DNA of 64,000 nt from Orobanche coerulescens (GCA_033398695.1 CM065809.1:87649644-87713643); one strand, 5' to 3'; shown: positions 33,181-46,030, numbered from the stretch's first letter. Made by a program: numbers and translations. Notes: a model not told the origin generated them from the sequence alone.

Positions 33181-33325
33181 GAACATTACACTACAGAGAA
33201 TAGACATAACAAATAACCTTGCTGATCCGCTGACCAAGCCACTATCTCAGAAGGTCTTAGAGAAACATCAAGAGAGTATGGGTATTAGATACCATAGTTT
33301 GTGGCATTGAGTTCAAGTGGGAGAT
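33181..33325 (+). pseudogene. Copia RNase H C-terminus and polypurine tract of another element
   Basis: The plus strand reads NLADPLTKPLSQKVLEKHQE then SMGIRYHSLWH and a stop, the standard C-terminus of copia pol (IADPLTKPL). AAGTGGGAGAT at 33315-33325 is the polypurine tract immediately before an LTR. This is the 3' scrap of a second copia element, joined to the minus-strand element at about 33180. Confidence 0.85.
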
Positions 33326-34555
33326 TGTTAAGAATACGTACTCGAATGCCACTCAGGGTCAGAGAGTGAGAGTATTGTATTATAATTATAAATATTAAAA
33401 TTAAATAAGAAATTTATTATTTCTATATTATTATATATCACGGGCATTGTGATTTGGTATAATGAATAATATTCCTTGCATTTGAGAGAAAATATTCCAC
33501 TCCTTGTAGAGATAAGGCACTAGAAGTGTTTAGGGCTCGAATGCTTAACTGGTTCGCAAGTCGATAAAACTTAACTGGACAGTAAGTTTAGACAAGACTT
33601 ATATAACGTGTACATTGACATGTAGAGTTCCTGTCTTCACTAAGGGTTATTTGGAGCACATGTTATATATATGCTAATGGGATTAGTATACTCGGACTTG
33701 GCTCACCTCGATTCAGTCACATGCATTTCACTTTGATTCTCAATGATTGGATGAAAAGGTTGTGATAGGTATACATGAACCTTTGACTTGAGGTTCCAGT
33801 AGGAGATGTGCTTGTGATATAAGTTAGTCATTAGAGTAGTTCAATTCAATCACCGGTTGGTGGGATCAACCTCGAAGTGCAACTTAGTGGAAAGGTAGCA
33901 GTCTCTACCGAGTACCAAGATATGATTTTTTCTCCTATAAGTGAGCAGGTAAATGTCCTATGTAGTTAATTGGAAATGAGTTCATAAGTCTTTGGCCAAA
34001 GCATTTAGAGCTAGTTGTATTTGATTTACGAGAGCTCCATGATCTCGGTTTGCATTAACAAATGCATAGAGTCAAGTTACAATAGGGTTTGACTTTACCG
34101 TGATCCTAATATTTGACCGGGACATATGATTGAAGGGTTTATATGTGTACGGTATTCACGACATAATAGTTTTGGAATGATCCTATCATTCGTTCTCAGT
34201 TAGGTTACGGTGTAGGCCACGAGACTATCTAGGTAATGCTAACACTCATTGGATCCTCCCAATGCTGACTGAGACGAAACTAAAGATTCGCAGCACACGA
34301 ATAGATGACAGATTATATTTAACTTATTCTCTCTTAGTTAATATTGGACATTATATGTCCAATTTAATTTATTGAATAAATTAAATTGGTCTAGTGAATT
34401 AAATAAAATACTATGTAATTAATTTTATTCAAAATATTTCTTGGAGAATTTATTTATAATATGATTAATTAATTAATTGAATGAATTAATTGTATTAATA
34501 TCGAAACGAATCAAGGTTTATCAAATGATTTACAAATGATTTAGCGATGTAGGTA
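33326..34555 (+). repeat. Copia 3' LTR (start certain, end approximate)
   Basis: Starts TGTTAAGAATACGTACTCG right after the polypurine tract. It runs through AT-rich DNA with no reading frame. The 3' edge is not defined; by about 34555 the sequence has changed to a gypsy integrase fragment. Confidence 0.65.
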
Positions 34556-35175
34556 AAACCAAATGGGTACCAACTCTTCAACCCTCTCAAGTATCTCGAA
34601 CGTCACGATATACTGAGGGCTTAAATGTTTCTCTCCCACTAAAGCGATAAGCTCCTCGAGTAGGTGAAACCTTCAATAACACGTTATCACCAACCTTGAA
34701 CTCGAGCGATCGACAAAGTGTCGGCATATGATTTATGTCGACTTTGAGAACTGAGAAGCCTTTCTCGAATAGCGGTGATCTTCTTCTGGATTTGCTGGAT
34801 AAGATCTAGCTCGGTCCCAAGTAAATCAATGGTATCTTCCCAACGTAGGGGTTGTCTATGCTTTTTCCCACAAAACACCTTGAATAATGCCATCTTCATC
34901 GAATTATGCCAAGTATTGTTGTATGTAAATTTATTCAAAGGCAAATGTGACTCCCAATCGTACTTCCAATCTAAAGTGCAAGCCTGAAGCATATCTTCTC
35001 GCATCTGAATCGTTCTCTTAGAGTTGCTTATCTGACTAAGGATGTTACAATTTACTAAATTCAATTTGGTACCCAACGCATGATGTACTACGTTCTAGAA
35101 TTGAGATAGAGATTGACCGCCTTTATCGAAAACAATGCTCTTGGTGTACCATGAAGTCTAAGTACAAGTTAATCA
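34556..35175 (-). pseudogene. Gypsy (Tekay-like) integrase fragment
   Basis: The minus strand 35076-34687 reads MGTKLNLVNCNILSQISNSK then RTIQMREDMLQACTLDW, HLPLNKFTYNNTWHNSMKM and RERLLSSQSRHKSYAD, a clear relative of the integrase at 8085-7447. The catalytic Glu of SERTIQ is Lys (SKRTIQ). Outside the frame the C-terminal FEILERVEELVPIWF is recognisable near 34600. No LTR belongs to this piece. Confidence 0.8.
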
Positions 35176-35443
35176 CATAGGGAATTTCTATAATCATTTC
35201 TACATGTGGAAATAATGATACTCATGTAAATGTCACAATCTTGTTGGATATTATATATCCATTGATTCTCCCTCCTATCAATAAGTGATAATAGTGGAAT
35301 GTGCAAATTAATTTATCATTGGAGATTTTATTTTTTGTCAATGACACACAAGATAGAAATAAAAGAAATATAAATTGCTATTGGAGTTTGTCTATAGTAA
35401 GTGTGTTGAGTTATCCTACAAAATAGAAGTTAACCATTTCTAC
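35176..35443. other. AT-rich spacer, nothing recognised
   Basis: Low GC, no frame longer than about 50 codons and no terminal repeats seen. Confidence 0.4.
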
Positions 35444-35788
35444 TGTCAGGCAAAGTTCCTAACTGGCCTGATGTTAGGTCGGTACAAAAATTACATATTT
35501 ATTCATATTTATTGATTCAATTTGTATATTCTTCTTGTTAGGGTGTAATTTCGGTTATATCAAATCATAATTATATTAGTATAATTAAAATGTATTATTT
35601 TATCGTCAGGCCAGGAAAACTTGGTCTTATACTATGTCGATATTAAAATTGCATGTTTTTTCATATTTGTTGACTACATTCTGTACAGTTCAACCCTAAA
35701 AAAAGAATAACAAATTAAAATCAAAATATGAACAAATATAAAAATTTAATACTGGCTTAATATCAGACTAAATATTCCTGGTCTGACC
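35444..35788. repeat. Three-copy 70-bp repeat (two direct, one inverted)
   Basis: GTCAGGCAAAGTTCCTAACT at 35444-35518 and GTCAGGCCAGGAAAACTTGG at 35605-35673 are diverged direct copies, each continuing into an ATATTTATTCATATTTNTTGA-like tail. 35725-35788 is an inverted copy ending ATTCCTGGTCTGACC. The second and third copies could fold into a hairpin with a loop of about 50 bp, like a decayed foldback or MITE. Confidence 0.6.
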
Positions 35789-35969
35789 TTAGAAAAATCC
35801 TCATTAATCTAATTTTCAAGTTTTTCATCTGTCCTCGTACATCATTTGAAGATATCAATTGATTAAATATAAAATATTAATGCATTCAACTTAGAAATGA
35901 AGAAAATTCGACCCAACTAAAAATCTCTAGATTTTTATTATCTTTGTTTAAGAAGCAAGGATAATGCGC

Positions 35970-36395
35970 CTTGGATTTTTTTTTGGTTACCGAGGTTCCA
36001 AGCTTATACCTGACTAGTCCTCGGGATAACAGCCCCGGCCCCACAGTCCTGCTACTAGTTAAATCGCGAGATGTGTATCTGGCTCTCAGGTTGTTAAATA
36101 TCCTCAACTACCGCGCACAAGGAGTCGTCCCCCAAGTGATTGCTCCATGCTGGACCCCTTCAAATCCAACCGCAGGGTCCCACCGAGATCTGGCCTCCCA
36201 CACTGTCGGTTGAAGCCCTCAATATTTAATTATTCCACCAGCATACTCCGGAGGGCTAGGATCTCTTCTTTAATCATAGATTAAAGAGTCATAAACCCTT
36301 GAAAATTCTTGTCCCCAGAAGGACTCGAACCCGAGGGTATCCCACTTGAAGTGGAAGATCCGTAGTTCTCCTGGGATTTATTTGGGTCCCAAAAA
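35970..36395 (-). mobile_element. SINE-like element (candidate)
   Basis: On the minus strand a Pol III B-box-like GGTTCGAGTCC lies near 36331-36321, about 70 bp from the right edge. The unit ends GGTAACC followed by a run of A (poly-T at 35976-35984 on the plus strand). The GC content is higher than that of its surroundings. A clear A box and target duplications were not found, so the call is tentative. Confidence 0.4.
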
Positions 36396-36449
36396 TCTTA
36401 TGATGAATCCGCAAGTCAAAAGAAATTGTCAAGAAATTATCATAGCATA

Positions 36450-36544
<95 letters not shown>
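36450..36544. repeat. Compound (CT)n-(TA)n microsatellite
   Basis: About 16 CT units (36452-36482) run directly into about 31 TA units (to 36544). Confidence 0.97.
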
Positions 36545-36546
<2 letters not shown>

Positions 36547-36818
36547 GGATATAATCAAATGAGAATGGTTCTTATCATGCGAATTGTGAATATGCATGAG
36601 TTTTGTACTAATTATGCATGAAATATATGCATTTCGTGCATCAAAATTGCAATGCATTATAATATGCATTATATGCATCAAAATATCGATGTATTAAAAT
36701 ATTGCACTATATGTATCAAATTTTTGTGAGAATAAATCTAGGCCATTCATTTATCAAGATATATGGATGAAATTCATTCTTATTTCTTAACTTAAATTGC
36801 ATTCTCACCTGAACTCAC

Positions 36819-36866
<48 letters not shown>
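36545..36866. repeat. AT-rich MITE-like stretch ending in (TA)n
   Basis: GGGGATATAATCAAATGAGA at the left and ATTGCATTCTCACCTGAACTC at the right are roughly inverse, and between them ATGCAT/TATGCATNNAA words recur. (TA)n runs bound both sides (left to 36544, right 36822-36866), a common MITE setting. The ends are too diverged to assign a family. Confidence 0.4.
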
Positions 36867-36870
<4 letters not shown>

Positions 36871-39259
36871 TGTAGCTTATAATAGAATCACGGATCTTCG
36901 TGGTCCGTCTCCTGCTTCAGTTGCCTGCCTCACCTCTTCTTTTCGCCTCCTTGCAACATGGTGGCCTTCGATTTCCCTCTCATATATCCTCTTCTTGGTG
37001 CGCTGGTCTCTTATCTTATCTTCTCCGCTTTTCTTCCTCGCGTCGTGTTTATGCACAGGTTATCTTCTCTTCGTTTTCTATTTTTTTTTTCGATGCTCCG
37101 TCTGGATTTGAACTGATGTTGGTTCAGTTTGCTTGCTTAATTGGTTCCTTCGGATAATATTTTTTTTTCGCTCCTTTGTTATTTAGGATTTTCCTCATTT
37201 ATTTATTTTCTTTTTATTTTTTTTGGTTCTTTCTTATTTAGGGTTTTTTTTCTTTCGATTTGTTTTCATTTTTTTTCTCCTTCGATTTGTTTCCAGTTTT
37301 TTCTATTTTTGTGTGTGCTGGTGTGTTTTCTCGTTTTACACATTGTTTTTTCTTGTTTTGTGCATATTTTTTTTGCTTCTTTATATGTTATTCTTATTTA
37401 GACTTGCTTTCTTCAAATTGTTTATTGTTTGTTTCTCTTTGTTGGTTCTTATGCCTGTGTGTTTCCTGTATTTGTTTGGCTTATACTAAATCTGTTGTTT
37501 GTTTCTTCGTTGGTTTGCAGTTTGATTCTTTCGGGCTATATGTTTTCGGGCATCAGGTTGGTAGTTGTGTTTTTATTGTCGCAAATGCTTTGCCATTTGT
37601 AATTCTTTCGACATTTTGGAGTGCTCCTGCTCGCTCTTCGATTTCGGCTTTCTGTGTACCTATAGCTCTACATTCGTTGTTGTTTGATTTTGGTTTACAC
37701 TGCTGGTTTTTCTCTGTGCAGCCAGTGTTTTGTGTGCCTCTTCGGGTGTTTTTTTGTCTCGATCTCTTTTCGGTGCTGGGTAGGTTTTTCTGTTTTTTGT
37801 TACTGCCCAGATCTACTTTGGTGCATTTCTATCATTAAACTTTGGATTTTATTTCGTTGATGATGTGTCTTTGGTGTCGCTGGTTTTGTAGGCTGCTGGG
37901 TCGTTCTTCAGTAGCCTTGCCTGTGTTATAGTTCGTGCTTCGAGTTATATTCGTTGGTTCTTTTTGGAGAAAATATTAGAGTGTTTGATTTGCGCTCTAT
38001 TTTTTTTTCTTTTCTTTGCCGTTTTTTGTTAATTGTTGTTTCCGCTTGCCACGGGCTCCCTTGTTTCTCTAACTGGTTGGCTTCGTTTTGGGTGTACTCT
38101 CATTTTCCTACATTAAAATTCATACAAATTAAAACCTTAAAATCTATGGGCGCTAAATCTTGCACTGCCACGACCGGCAGTATCCCTCGGATCTTTGTCA
38201 AGAGCCTGCAGATCTCGGTTTTAATTTAAACATATTTTATTCTCAACATTCATATTGAGTCCCCAAATTTGATTCCTTTCAGTTGTGATAATCATACATT
38301 GTCTGTTTCAATGGGTTCTTACTCAGTTTTTATTACTGCACCATTCGATGGTAAGGGAGATTCCTGATTTTGGGAACAATTCTTTTTTTTGTGGAGGCCG
38401 TTGGCCTCGAGATCGTATTGTGAGGCTGTGTTTGTTTACTTGTTCGGTATTCGAATTTGTTTTTCTCTGCACAGGTTGTGTTTTGTGTTTTTTTTTGGAG
38501 CTTTAGGTCACCAAAGGCAGGGATACGCATTTTAGTTATTGGAAAAGATGCAAACTAGGGAAGGCTACAGTTGATTACATTAATTTTCTGCATGTGCAAC
38601 AACTACAGTCTCGCTGTTTTATATTTGCATTGACATCTCATTGTTAGTGCAGACTATCTCTCTTGCCTGTGTGTTTCCTGTATTTATTTGGCTTATACTA
38701 AATCTGTTGTTCGTTTCATCTTTGGTTTGCAGTTTGAATCTCCCGGGCTATACGTTTTCGGGTATCAGGTTGGTGGTTGTGTTTATATGGTCGCAAATGA
38801 TTTGCCATTTGTAATTCTTTCGACATTTTGGAGTGCTCTTGCTCAGTCTTTGATTTCGGTTTTCTGCTTAGCTACAGCTCTACATTCGTTGTTGTTTAAT
38901 TTTGGTTTACACAACTAGTTTTTCTCTGTGCAGCCAGTGTTTTGTGTGCCTCTTCGGGTGTTTTTTTGTTTCGATCTCTTTTCGGTGCTGGGTAGGTCTT
39001 TCTGTTTCTTGTTACTGCCCAAATCTACTTTCATGCATTTGTATCATTAGACCTTGCATTTTATTTCATTGATGATGTGGCTTGGGTGTTGTTGGTATTG
39101 TAGGTTTCTGGGTCGTTCTTGGGTGGCTTTGCTTGTGTTATGGTTCGTGGCACAGGTTATATTTGTCGGTGCTTTCTTGTCTTGATTTTAGTTCATTATT
39201 GATGTGACTTTGGTGTTGCTGGTTTTGTAGGCTTCTGGGTCGTTTTTCAGTGGCCTTGC
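36867..39259 (+). other. Pyrimidine-rich region with internal direct duplication
   Basis: Strongly T-rich on the plus strand. 37450-37960 and 38665-39165 are diverged direct copies (both contain GTGTTTCCTGTATTT, GCAGTTTGA, GGGCTATA, GTAATTCTTTCGACATTTTG and GTGTGCCTCTTCGGGTG). A third partial copy at 39195-39258 ends at the next LTR. Long hydrophobic frames here (for example 37260-37838) are a by-product of TTT/TTC richness. Several TTTGCAG and TTTGTAG words look like splice acceptors. I do not recognise a gene or element family. Confidence 0.5.
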
Positions 39260-40664
39260 TGTTAGGAATACTTGTTAGATTTTGATGATGTCATTAATAT
39301 AAAATCAAATGTTTATTACTTGGAAAAAATGTAAGGAAGAACCAAATGAGTATCTTCCATAGGCCAAATATGTTAAGTATAAAACTTGGCAAAATGTAAA
39401 GAAGAACCAAATGAGTATCTTCTGTAGGCCAAAAATTAGTTAGGCAAAAATCGGCTAAGTACTGAGTACAGCTAAGTCCATCCGAGAGGATCAGTCGAGT
39501 CGAGTCAGAGTAGTTCTGGTCAACACAATTTATGAGAGAAGTTTGACCAGACTGCAGCCAAGGTACCTCAGACAAGTCACCTGATCAGATAAGTCACAAA
39601 CAGTGAACATCAGAGAGGTCCAGACTGCAGAGATGTTAGCTGCTCATCAGCCTAGTCGAATTCAGCCAAGTACTCCAAGTCCACGTCAGCATGCGTTGAA
39701 AAGTCAAGTATTACGGAAAGTCACATGCAACGTGAAGAGACAAATTGGAGTGATTCCCGCAAGAGATATGAATTAAAAAAACCTATCCAGACCCACCTTG
39801 AAGACTTTAAACATTTTATAATCAAAAGATTCGGCGCATCACATGCAGAGTCTTCACAATGGTCGGAAGATAGATTAAAATAATGGGAATCCAGCCTTGC
39901 AACGTTCAGAAAGATTAAACAAAAAAGTCTCCCTCCAACGGACGGATTTGTTTAAAAGATTTGCAACGGCTACAAGGAAAAAGCTCAGAGATCGTGACCT
40001 ATATATATCCGAAGTTTTGAAACTGAGCAATCACCGGTGCGAACATACTTTCAAGCGATCAAAGCATTCAAGCAATCAAAAAGCAATCTATAGCATCGTG
40101 AAAAGAGTGGTTCTAAAAGTTCATACTTAAAGAAGCTCTTAGTTGGAGAAGACAAAAACTCTTGTCTATAATCCTGAGTTCGGGGTACTTCACTGGTTGA
40201 AGTTAGAGACTGTAAAGGCATCCGAGGATCGAGGATCAAGAGGTGCAAGGCAGTCAAGTGTGGTACAACGGAACGGATTTCCACCTGGAAGTCATTGTAG
40301 TTTTGTTTGAATCACTGTAATATTTATCACTGGTTGAGAATTATAGTGAATTCATCTCCAACTGGTTTGGAGAAAAGTGGATTAGTAGAGGATTACCCCA
40401 CCTCTGAAACCACTATAATCGCCTGCGTTCTTTACTGTTTTATTGCATCATACTTTAAACTGCTGCATTCATTGTTAAGTGTTTCATTAGCTGTTTTCTA
40501 TTCGTCATCAGCTGACTTCCGCATATATTAAAGAACAAATGACTCCAAGTCATTTGTTTACCTATCAGCTGAAGAAACTCACTCTTCGTGAAAAAGAGTT
40601 TAAGAGTTTCTACAAGTCTATTCACCCCCCTCTAGACTTGTACCTGGACGACTTGTGACCTACA
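39260..40664 (+). repeat. 5' LTR of a Ty1/copia element
   Basis: Starts TGTTAGGAATACTTG and ends TGTGACCTACA, 1405 bp. A TATA-like CCTATATATATCC lies at about 40000. It is followed by the primer site TGGTATCGGAGAGG (40667-40680). The matching 3' LTR is absent because the element is cut at 44016. Confidence 0.85.
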
Positions 40665-40742
40665 AGTGGTATCGGAGAGGTTGGTTCATTTATTTCACGA
40701 ACCAGATCTATATCAAAGATATATCTTTACTCTCATTTTATA

Positions 40743-42815
40743 ATGGAACACATGCATTCTAGACTCCCTGTGTTTTCAGTTGAGGAGTATGATCTGTGGA
40801 AGATAAGGATGCAGGCACACTTATCTTCGATTCATGACGACATGTGGTGCATCATAGAGGATGGTCCATTCATCTTCGAGAAGGACAACACAGCAGAGGA
40901 GATCGCAGCAGGGAAGCCAGAGAAGATTCCTAAGAAGAGGACAGAGCTGACTCCCGAAGAAAGAAAACTGGCCAATCTTGATAACCGGACCAGAGATGTA
41001 TTATATTAGACTCTTGACAAATCCACCATGGTCAAGATCAAGAACTGCAAGAATGCTAAGGAAATTTGGGACACATTAGCTTTAATGTGTGAAGGAACGG
41101 AGCTAATCAAAGAAAATAAATTGTCAATCGCCATTCAAAAGTTTGACAATTTCAAAATGAAGAACGGCGAATCCATAGATCAAGTGGACACAAGGTTCAC
41201 TGAGATTATTAATGAGATCAACTCCCTCGGCAAAACCTATGGCAACAGGGAAATGGCACTGAAGGTTCTCAGATCTCTCAAACCTGAATGGAGCATGAAG
41301 GTCGTGTCCATGAGAGAGTCCAAGGACCTGAATAAGATAAAAATTCAAGAGGTGTTCTCTGATCTGAAGGCTTATGAGTTCGAGCTTCCAAGTTCATCCT
41401 CAACTGAGCCTGCAGAGAAGGGAATAGCCTTTGCAGCCGAGTCCCCTGCCAAGAGCCTATCTGATGTAAAGCCTCCAAATCCATTAGATTTTGAGGAAGA
41501 AATGACGTTTATAATGCAAAGGTTCAGCAACTTTAGAAAGAACTACTCCACATACAAGAAAAATTATAAGGAGAATCTAAGAAGGAACCAGAAAGCTGGA
41601 AGCTGGAAAGTAGAGTGTTACAATTGTCACAAGACCGGACACATCCAAATGGACTGTCCTGAGCTCAAGAAGTACGAAAGCAAGAAGGAGGTGGGCAGAA
41701 AAGAAGATAGAAGAAAGGCCCTCATCGGAGAAGACCAGGAGCATGTCGAATCAAGCAGCGGATTCTTTTCTGATGAAGATGAAGAGTCTGATTGCCTGAT
41801 GGCAAACCTAGCTGATGAAGAGGTAACTTCTAAACCCACCGGTTCAAATAATAGCTCAGCCATGTCACAAGATATGGATCTGCACGAATCGGTAAATCAG
41901 TTATTTAAAGATTTTGAAACACTCAAATCTGCACACCAAACTGTATCAGCAGAGAAGACTCAGCTGCAAGATGAGAATAGGTAGCTGAAAAATGATTTCA
42001 AAAAACTCAGCCTAGATCTGAATAAGGTTGAGATAACTGCAGTTGACTTTAAAAACCAGGCTGATGTTAGTACAGCTGAGATAAACAGACTAACCATTTT
42101 ACTTAAAGAAAAATCAGTTGCACTTGCTCATGCCAAAGCTGAGCTTACTAAGCTGACACAGGTAAATAAGACTCAGGCGCAGGAAATAACCTCCCTAAAG
42201 GCGTCTTCAACCCTGGAAGAATTGTGTACTAATAAAAGGCCTCTATATTTCAAATCAGGCCTTGGATATGATCCTCACAATTCGTCTAGTTCTAAAAGAA
42301 AGTTTATCAAGGGAGAAACAATTGTCTCGACTGTTGAGCCTACATATAAACCGATATTTAAAAACAGGCAACAGTCAAGTCACATGTCTAGGTTGCAGTC
42401 AGGTTACACAAGGCAGCCACCTAGACAGGCGACTAGGCAATGGCCCAGGCAAAAGCAGCAGCCCAGACAACATGCCCACTATTACCAACAACTCCCTAAA
42501 AACAGATTTCAAAATGGGAGGGGCAGATGGAAACCTCAAGGTTATCCCAATTTCCAAAATGAACAAGTGTGGATACCTCAAAGATTCAATAAATGGTCTC
42601 AGCCAAGATTTAGAAATGGCCCACACTATCAAAATTTTGAGGAATATCCAGTATACAATCCCAACAGGAGATTCAGACCTCAACCTTACACACCTTGTGA
42701 GGGTTATAATAATAATAACTACTTTCACAATCCAAGGAGAAATCAATTCTCCAGAAAACCAGCTAACCCCAAAGGACCCACACAGATTTGGGTACCTAAA
42801 TCTCTGCTTGTCTGA
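40743..42815 (+). pseudogene. Copia gag with two in-frame TAG stops
   Basis: One continuous frame from MEHMHSRLPVFSVEEYDLWK (40743) to a TGA at 42813, with TAG stops at 41007-41009 and 41982-41984. The order of parts is: N-terminal DUF4219-like block (EYDLWKIRMQAHL), UBN2 gag domain (NAKEIWDTLALMCEGTE, LKPEWSMKVVSMRESKDLN), zinc knuckle CYNCHKTGHIQMDCPE at about 41615-41660, an acidic stretch (SDEDEESDCLMA), a coiled-coil region, and a basic Gln/Arg/Asn-rich tail ending in PTQIWVPKSLLV. The layout is that of SIRE/Oryco-like copia gag. No frameshift is needed, only two readthroughs, so decay is recent. Confidence 0.9.
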
Positions 42816-43196
42816 TTGTAGAAAAGGTGGAAGGACTACAACCACATCTCCACAAGCTCAAATTTTGGAGGTGAAGAATGGTTTGTAGATTCTGGATGCT
42901 CGAGGCATATGACCGGGAACAAGAAGATGCTGTCCAAATACACCAAAGAAAGAGGTCCCGATGTAACCTTTGGAGATAGCTCTAGAGGACAAACAAAGGG
43001 CTTTGGAGAGCTACACCGAGGAAATATTGTGATATCCAAAGTTCATTATGTCAAAGGGCTCAAGTACAACCTCCTGAGCATAAGCCAGTTCTGTGACGAG
43101 AAGAACCTAGTAGTCTTCACCATCTGGAAATGTATGGTGATAGATATCTTATCTGGAGAAGTAAAGCTACAAGGCTTCAGGAGGATAGATGTCTAA
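42816..43196 (+). pseudogene. Copia protease and linker
   Basis: It is in frame with gag but separated by TGA (42813-42815) and TAG (42819-42821). It reads FGGEEWFVDSGCSRHMTGNK, with the catalytic Asp of D-S-G kept, then GLKYNLLSISQFCDEKN and a TAA at 43194 directly before the integrase frame. Confidence 0.88.
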
Positions 43197-44016
43197 ATGA
43201 TTGATTGGAACACAGGAACACCTAACTCCTGTTTTCTATCCAAGACAATAGCTGAGAATGGATGGCTGTGGCACAAAAGACTATGTCACCTGAACTTCAA
43301 AGCCATCAACAAGATCGGTTCTCAGAAGCTGGTCAGGGGACTTCCAAATGAGGCATTCAAGAAGGAAGCGCTTTGTGATGCATGTCAGAAAGGAAAGCAG
43401 ACCAGAGCATCGTTCAAGCCAGTCCAGCCTACAACTCTCACAAAAAGGATCTTAGATCTACTCCACATGGATCTATTTGGTCCTATCAAGCCAAGGACTA
43501 TGAGCGGCCGAAAGCATGCACTTGCTATAGTAGATGATTATTCAAGGTACACTTGGATTATCTTCCTATATAAGAAAAGTGAAACCTTGACCAAGCTACC
43601 TGAGCTGCTGAGAAGGATCCAGAATGAGAAATCCCTCTCAATCATCAAGATCAGATCAGATAGATGAGCTGAATTTTAAACAAGGCGATCACTGATTACA
43701 GCGATCAGAATGGGATACAGCATGAGCTCTCTGCAGCCAGGACTCCCCAGCAGAATGGTGTTGCTGAAAGAAGAAACAGAACCCTGAAGGAAGCAGCTAG
43801 GTCCATGATTGCAGAAGCGGACCTACCCAAAAGGTTCTCGGGTCAAGTCGCCAACACACTGTCACACCTGCAATGTGAGTATGATAGTAGGGAGACATGG
43901 CAAAACTCCCTATGAGGTTTGGAATAATAGAACTCCTACTGTTGCTTACTTTCATGTTTTTGGTTGTAAGTGTTTCATCCACAACAAATGTAAAACACAA
44001 CTAAATGCCTTTGATG
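43197..44016 (+). pseudogene. Copia integrase, truncated by LARD2
   Basis: 43197-43667 encodes the HHCC finger (WHKRLCHLNFKAINK, CDACQKGKQ) and the core with HMDLFGPIKPR (Asp 1) and SIIKIRSDR (Asp 2) before a TGA at 43665. In other frames 43700-44016 continues SAARTPQQNGVAERRNRTLK (catalytic Glu present) and KTPYEVWNNRTPTVAYFHVF then GCKCF. The D-D-E triad is intact at residue level, unlike in the minus-strand copia. Sequence stops at NAFDD where LARD2 begins, so RT and RNase H are missing. Confidence 0.88.
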
Positions 44017-44131
44017 ACCTACGGTCATAAACACCAAAATCAGTTGTCGAGAAAATAATACCGGCACTCGAAAACCGGGAAATATCCGAAAATTTTTCAA
44101 AATAACCGGAACGAAAATCGTGGGTATTACA
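44017..44131 (-). repeat. LARD2 3' LTR, first 115 bp only
   Basis: Matches 49887-49978 and its neighbours (ACCTACGGTCATAAAC ... GTGGGTATTACA). The break toward the copia gene shares the short word ACCT(A)CGG with it, consistent with a microhomology-mediated deletion. Confidence 0.85.
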
Positions 44132-45942
44132 TTCTACCCCCCCTAAAAAATAAGTTTCGTCCCGAAACTTAAAACAAAAGCAAGGCGACTCTCGAAAACA
44201 CACCAGAGCTCCATGCAGTATAAAGCCACTACGATCTGATTCAATACGCAAGAATGCTTACAAAAAGCAACGAGCATGAATCGCTGCGGTTGATAAATCC
44301 GAGCAATATAAAAATCAAATCACGATTCCAACGCTGAAAGGTATGAAATTCCAGTAACTCAAAAATTTGGAAGACCAAATGCGAAGACAACTTCGCAGCA
44401 CTCATGGAAATTACGAAATGGCCCGGATGTTCAATAATCACGATTACGAGATCAAATAATAATGATTGTACCATGACGAACAAATAGCAATGATCGAACA
44501 ACAACGATCAACTATGAAGTTCACACCTCAAATCAAGACATCAATAAACTTGTAGGAATCACGAGGTGTTAACTTCGAACACGGTTCACAAGAAATCGAT
44601 CCGAACTTGGAGAGATCACAACGATATACACATCAATTTGGAACAATATCAGAACTCGCTCGAATGACAAAGGTGAGGAACAATACAAGGTCAGAAGCAT
44701 TAACGAACACAATCGCCTCAATACGATCGAACGAAACGGAAACGAGAAGAAAAAAAAATGTGGGTATTACATCATATCACCTTTAAAAGAGGTTTTGTCC
44801 CCGAAACCTAAACAACGAGTACGAAGTACTAGAATAGCAGCTTTCCCATCAATATTCTCTTGGTTCCGTATTCGATTTCCATGACCAACGGTACCGTGGT
44901 CACGACCGCATCCTCTGTACCTCGGCACACTAAGTGGATTCTCACTCAATACGATGACACGATTTCACAAAATATTATACTAAAGTACCAACTCAGCGCG
45001 ACATATCACATAAGGTAACTAATAATAACTCGATAAGAAAATCCACGAGGTATCCTTTTAAAGGAAAATCTTTTGAAAATCCTCGGATTTGTATGCTATT
45101 CAAAATAAACTTTAAAAGTACTTTTGGTACCTCGGGTTGTTTCATCAAAACTTGTAAACAACATACTTTAACCGTCTCGTTTGAAATCATTTGCCAAAAT
45201 AATAATTCCTTGAAACCGGCGTTATCAAAATCATCATGCCTCTACGCATCATCATCACCGTTAACAACTAACAAGTTAACCATGCAAGATCATCAAACCA
45301 ATCTTACATACTCTAACATTTCCAAATCCGAGTTTGAACTTTACATCGAGTGAGATTTTTTTCATCTTTCACTATATATTTTTGAAAAAGAAATCGTATT
45401 GGTTTTTGAAAAAAAAAATTTTTGTGAAAGATTTTTAAAAAATCATGTACTCGAATTATTCGAAAATACAATAGTACGTTAAAAGTCACTTCCGAAAATT
45501 CTCCCAACACTACACAAGAATCAACGACGGTAACATTTTACAAAATGGTCAAGGTACTTTAAAACAACTCTTTCAATACCGTCGAGGTTTTATTTGAGAA
45601 TCCTAGGCCGGCTCGCAAATTTCAAACAATTTCCAAACTTCATATGAAGCCGCCGAATTAATCGCAACGTCAAATTAGTTTCAAAAATTGATTTCCGCAA
45701 CTTTCACAAACTTATGAAAGTTTCAGGAAAACATTTTCGAACACACACACACAGCAGACATAATTTAACAACTCACTGAGAAAAATCAATTATCTCCTAG
45801 CGCGACAAAAAGTCACAACACACATTCACACCAAACAGTTGTCATCACTAGACAACACATATTCAATACACTCACAGATGACTGGCTGCAGAAAGTTAAT
45901 CCTAACGGCTAAAAACGCGGTTCCACATCCTCTGTCCAGGCT

Positions 45943-46030
45943 GATTAGCGCGCGTTACAACAACATTAGCGTGCGTTACTCATGCCACATTAGCGCGCGC
46001 TAGCCTTGTGCTTAGCGTGCGCTAACAGCT
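45943..46030 (-). promoter_or_regulatory. Palindrome cluster inside the LARD2 internal domain
   Basis: Four sites in 90 bp: TTAGCGCGCGTTA, TTAGCGTGCGTTA, TTAGCGCGCGCTAG and TTAGCGTGCGCTAA. They are the same motif class as in the LTRs but lie outside any LTR. They sit immediately beside a long (AT)n run. Confidence 0.6.

Noticed and set aside
36300..36380. A tRNA gene near GGACTCGAACCCGAG
   Set aside because: No cloverleaf could be drawn. The B-box-like word together with a poly-A tail fits a SINE better, and it was listed only as a tentative SINE.
37260..37838. A 192-codon hydrophobic frame resembling a membrane protein
   Set aside because: The strand is extremely T-rich, so TTT and TTC codons give Phe/Leu runs in all three frames. 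Overlapping frames look equally hydrophobic, and there is no recognisable family or start context.
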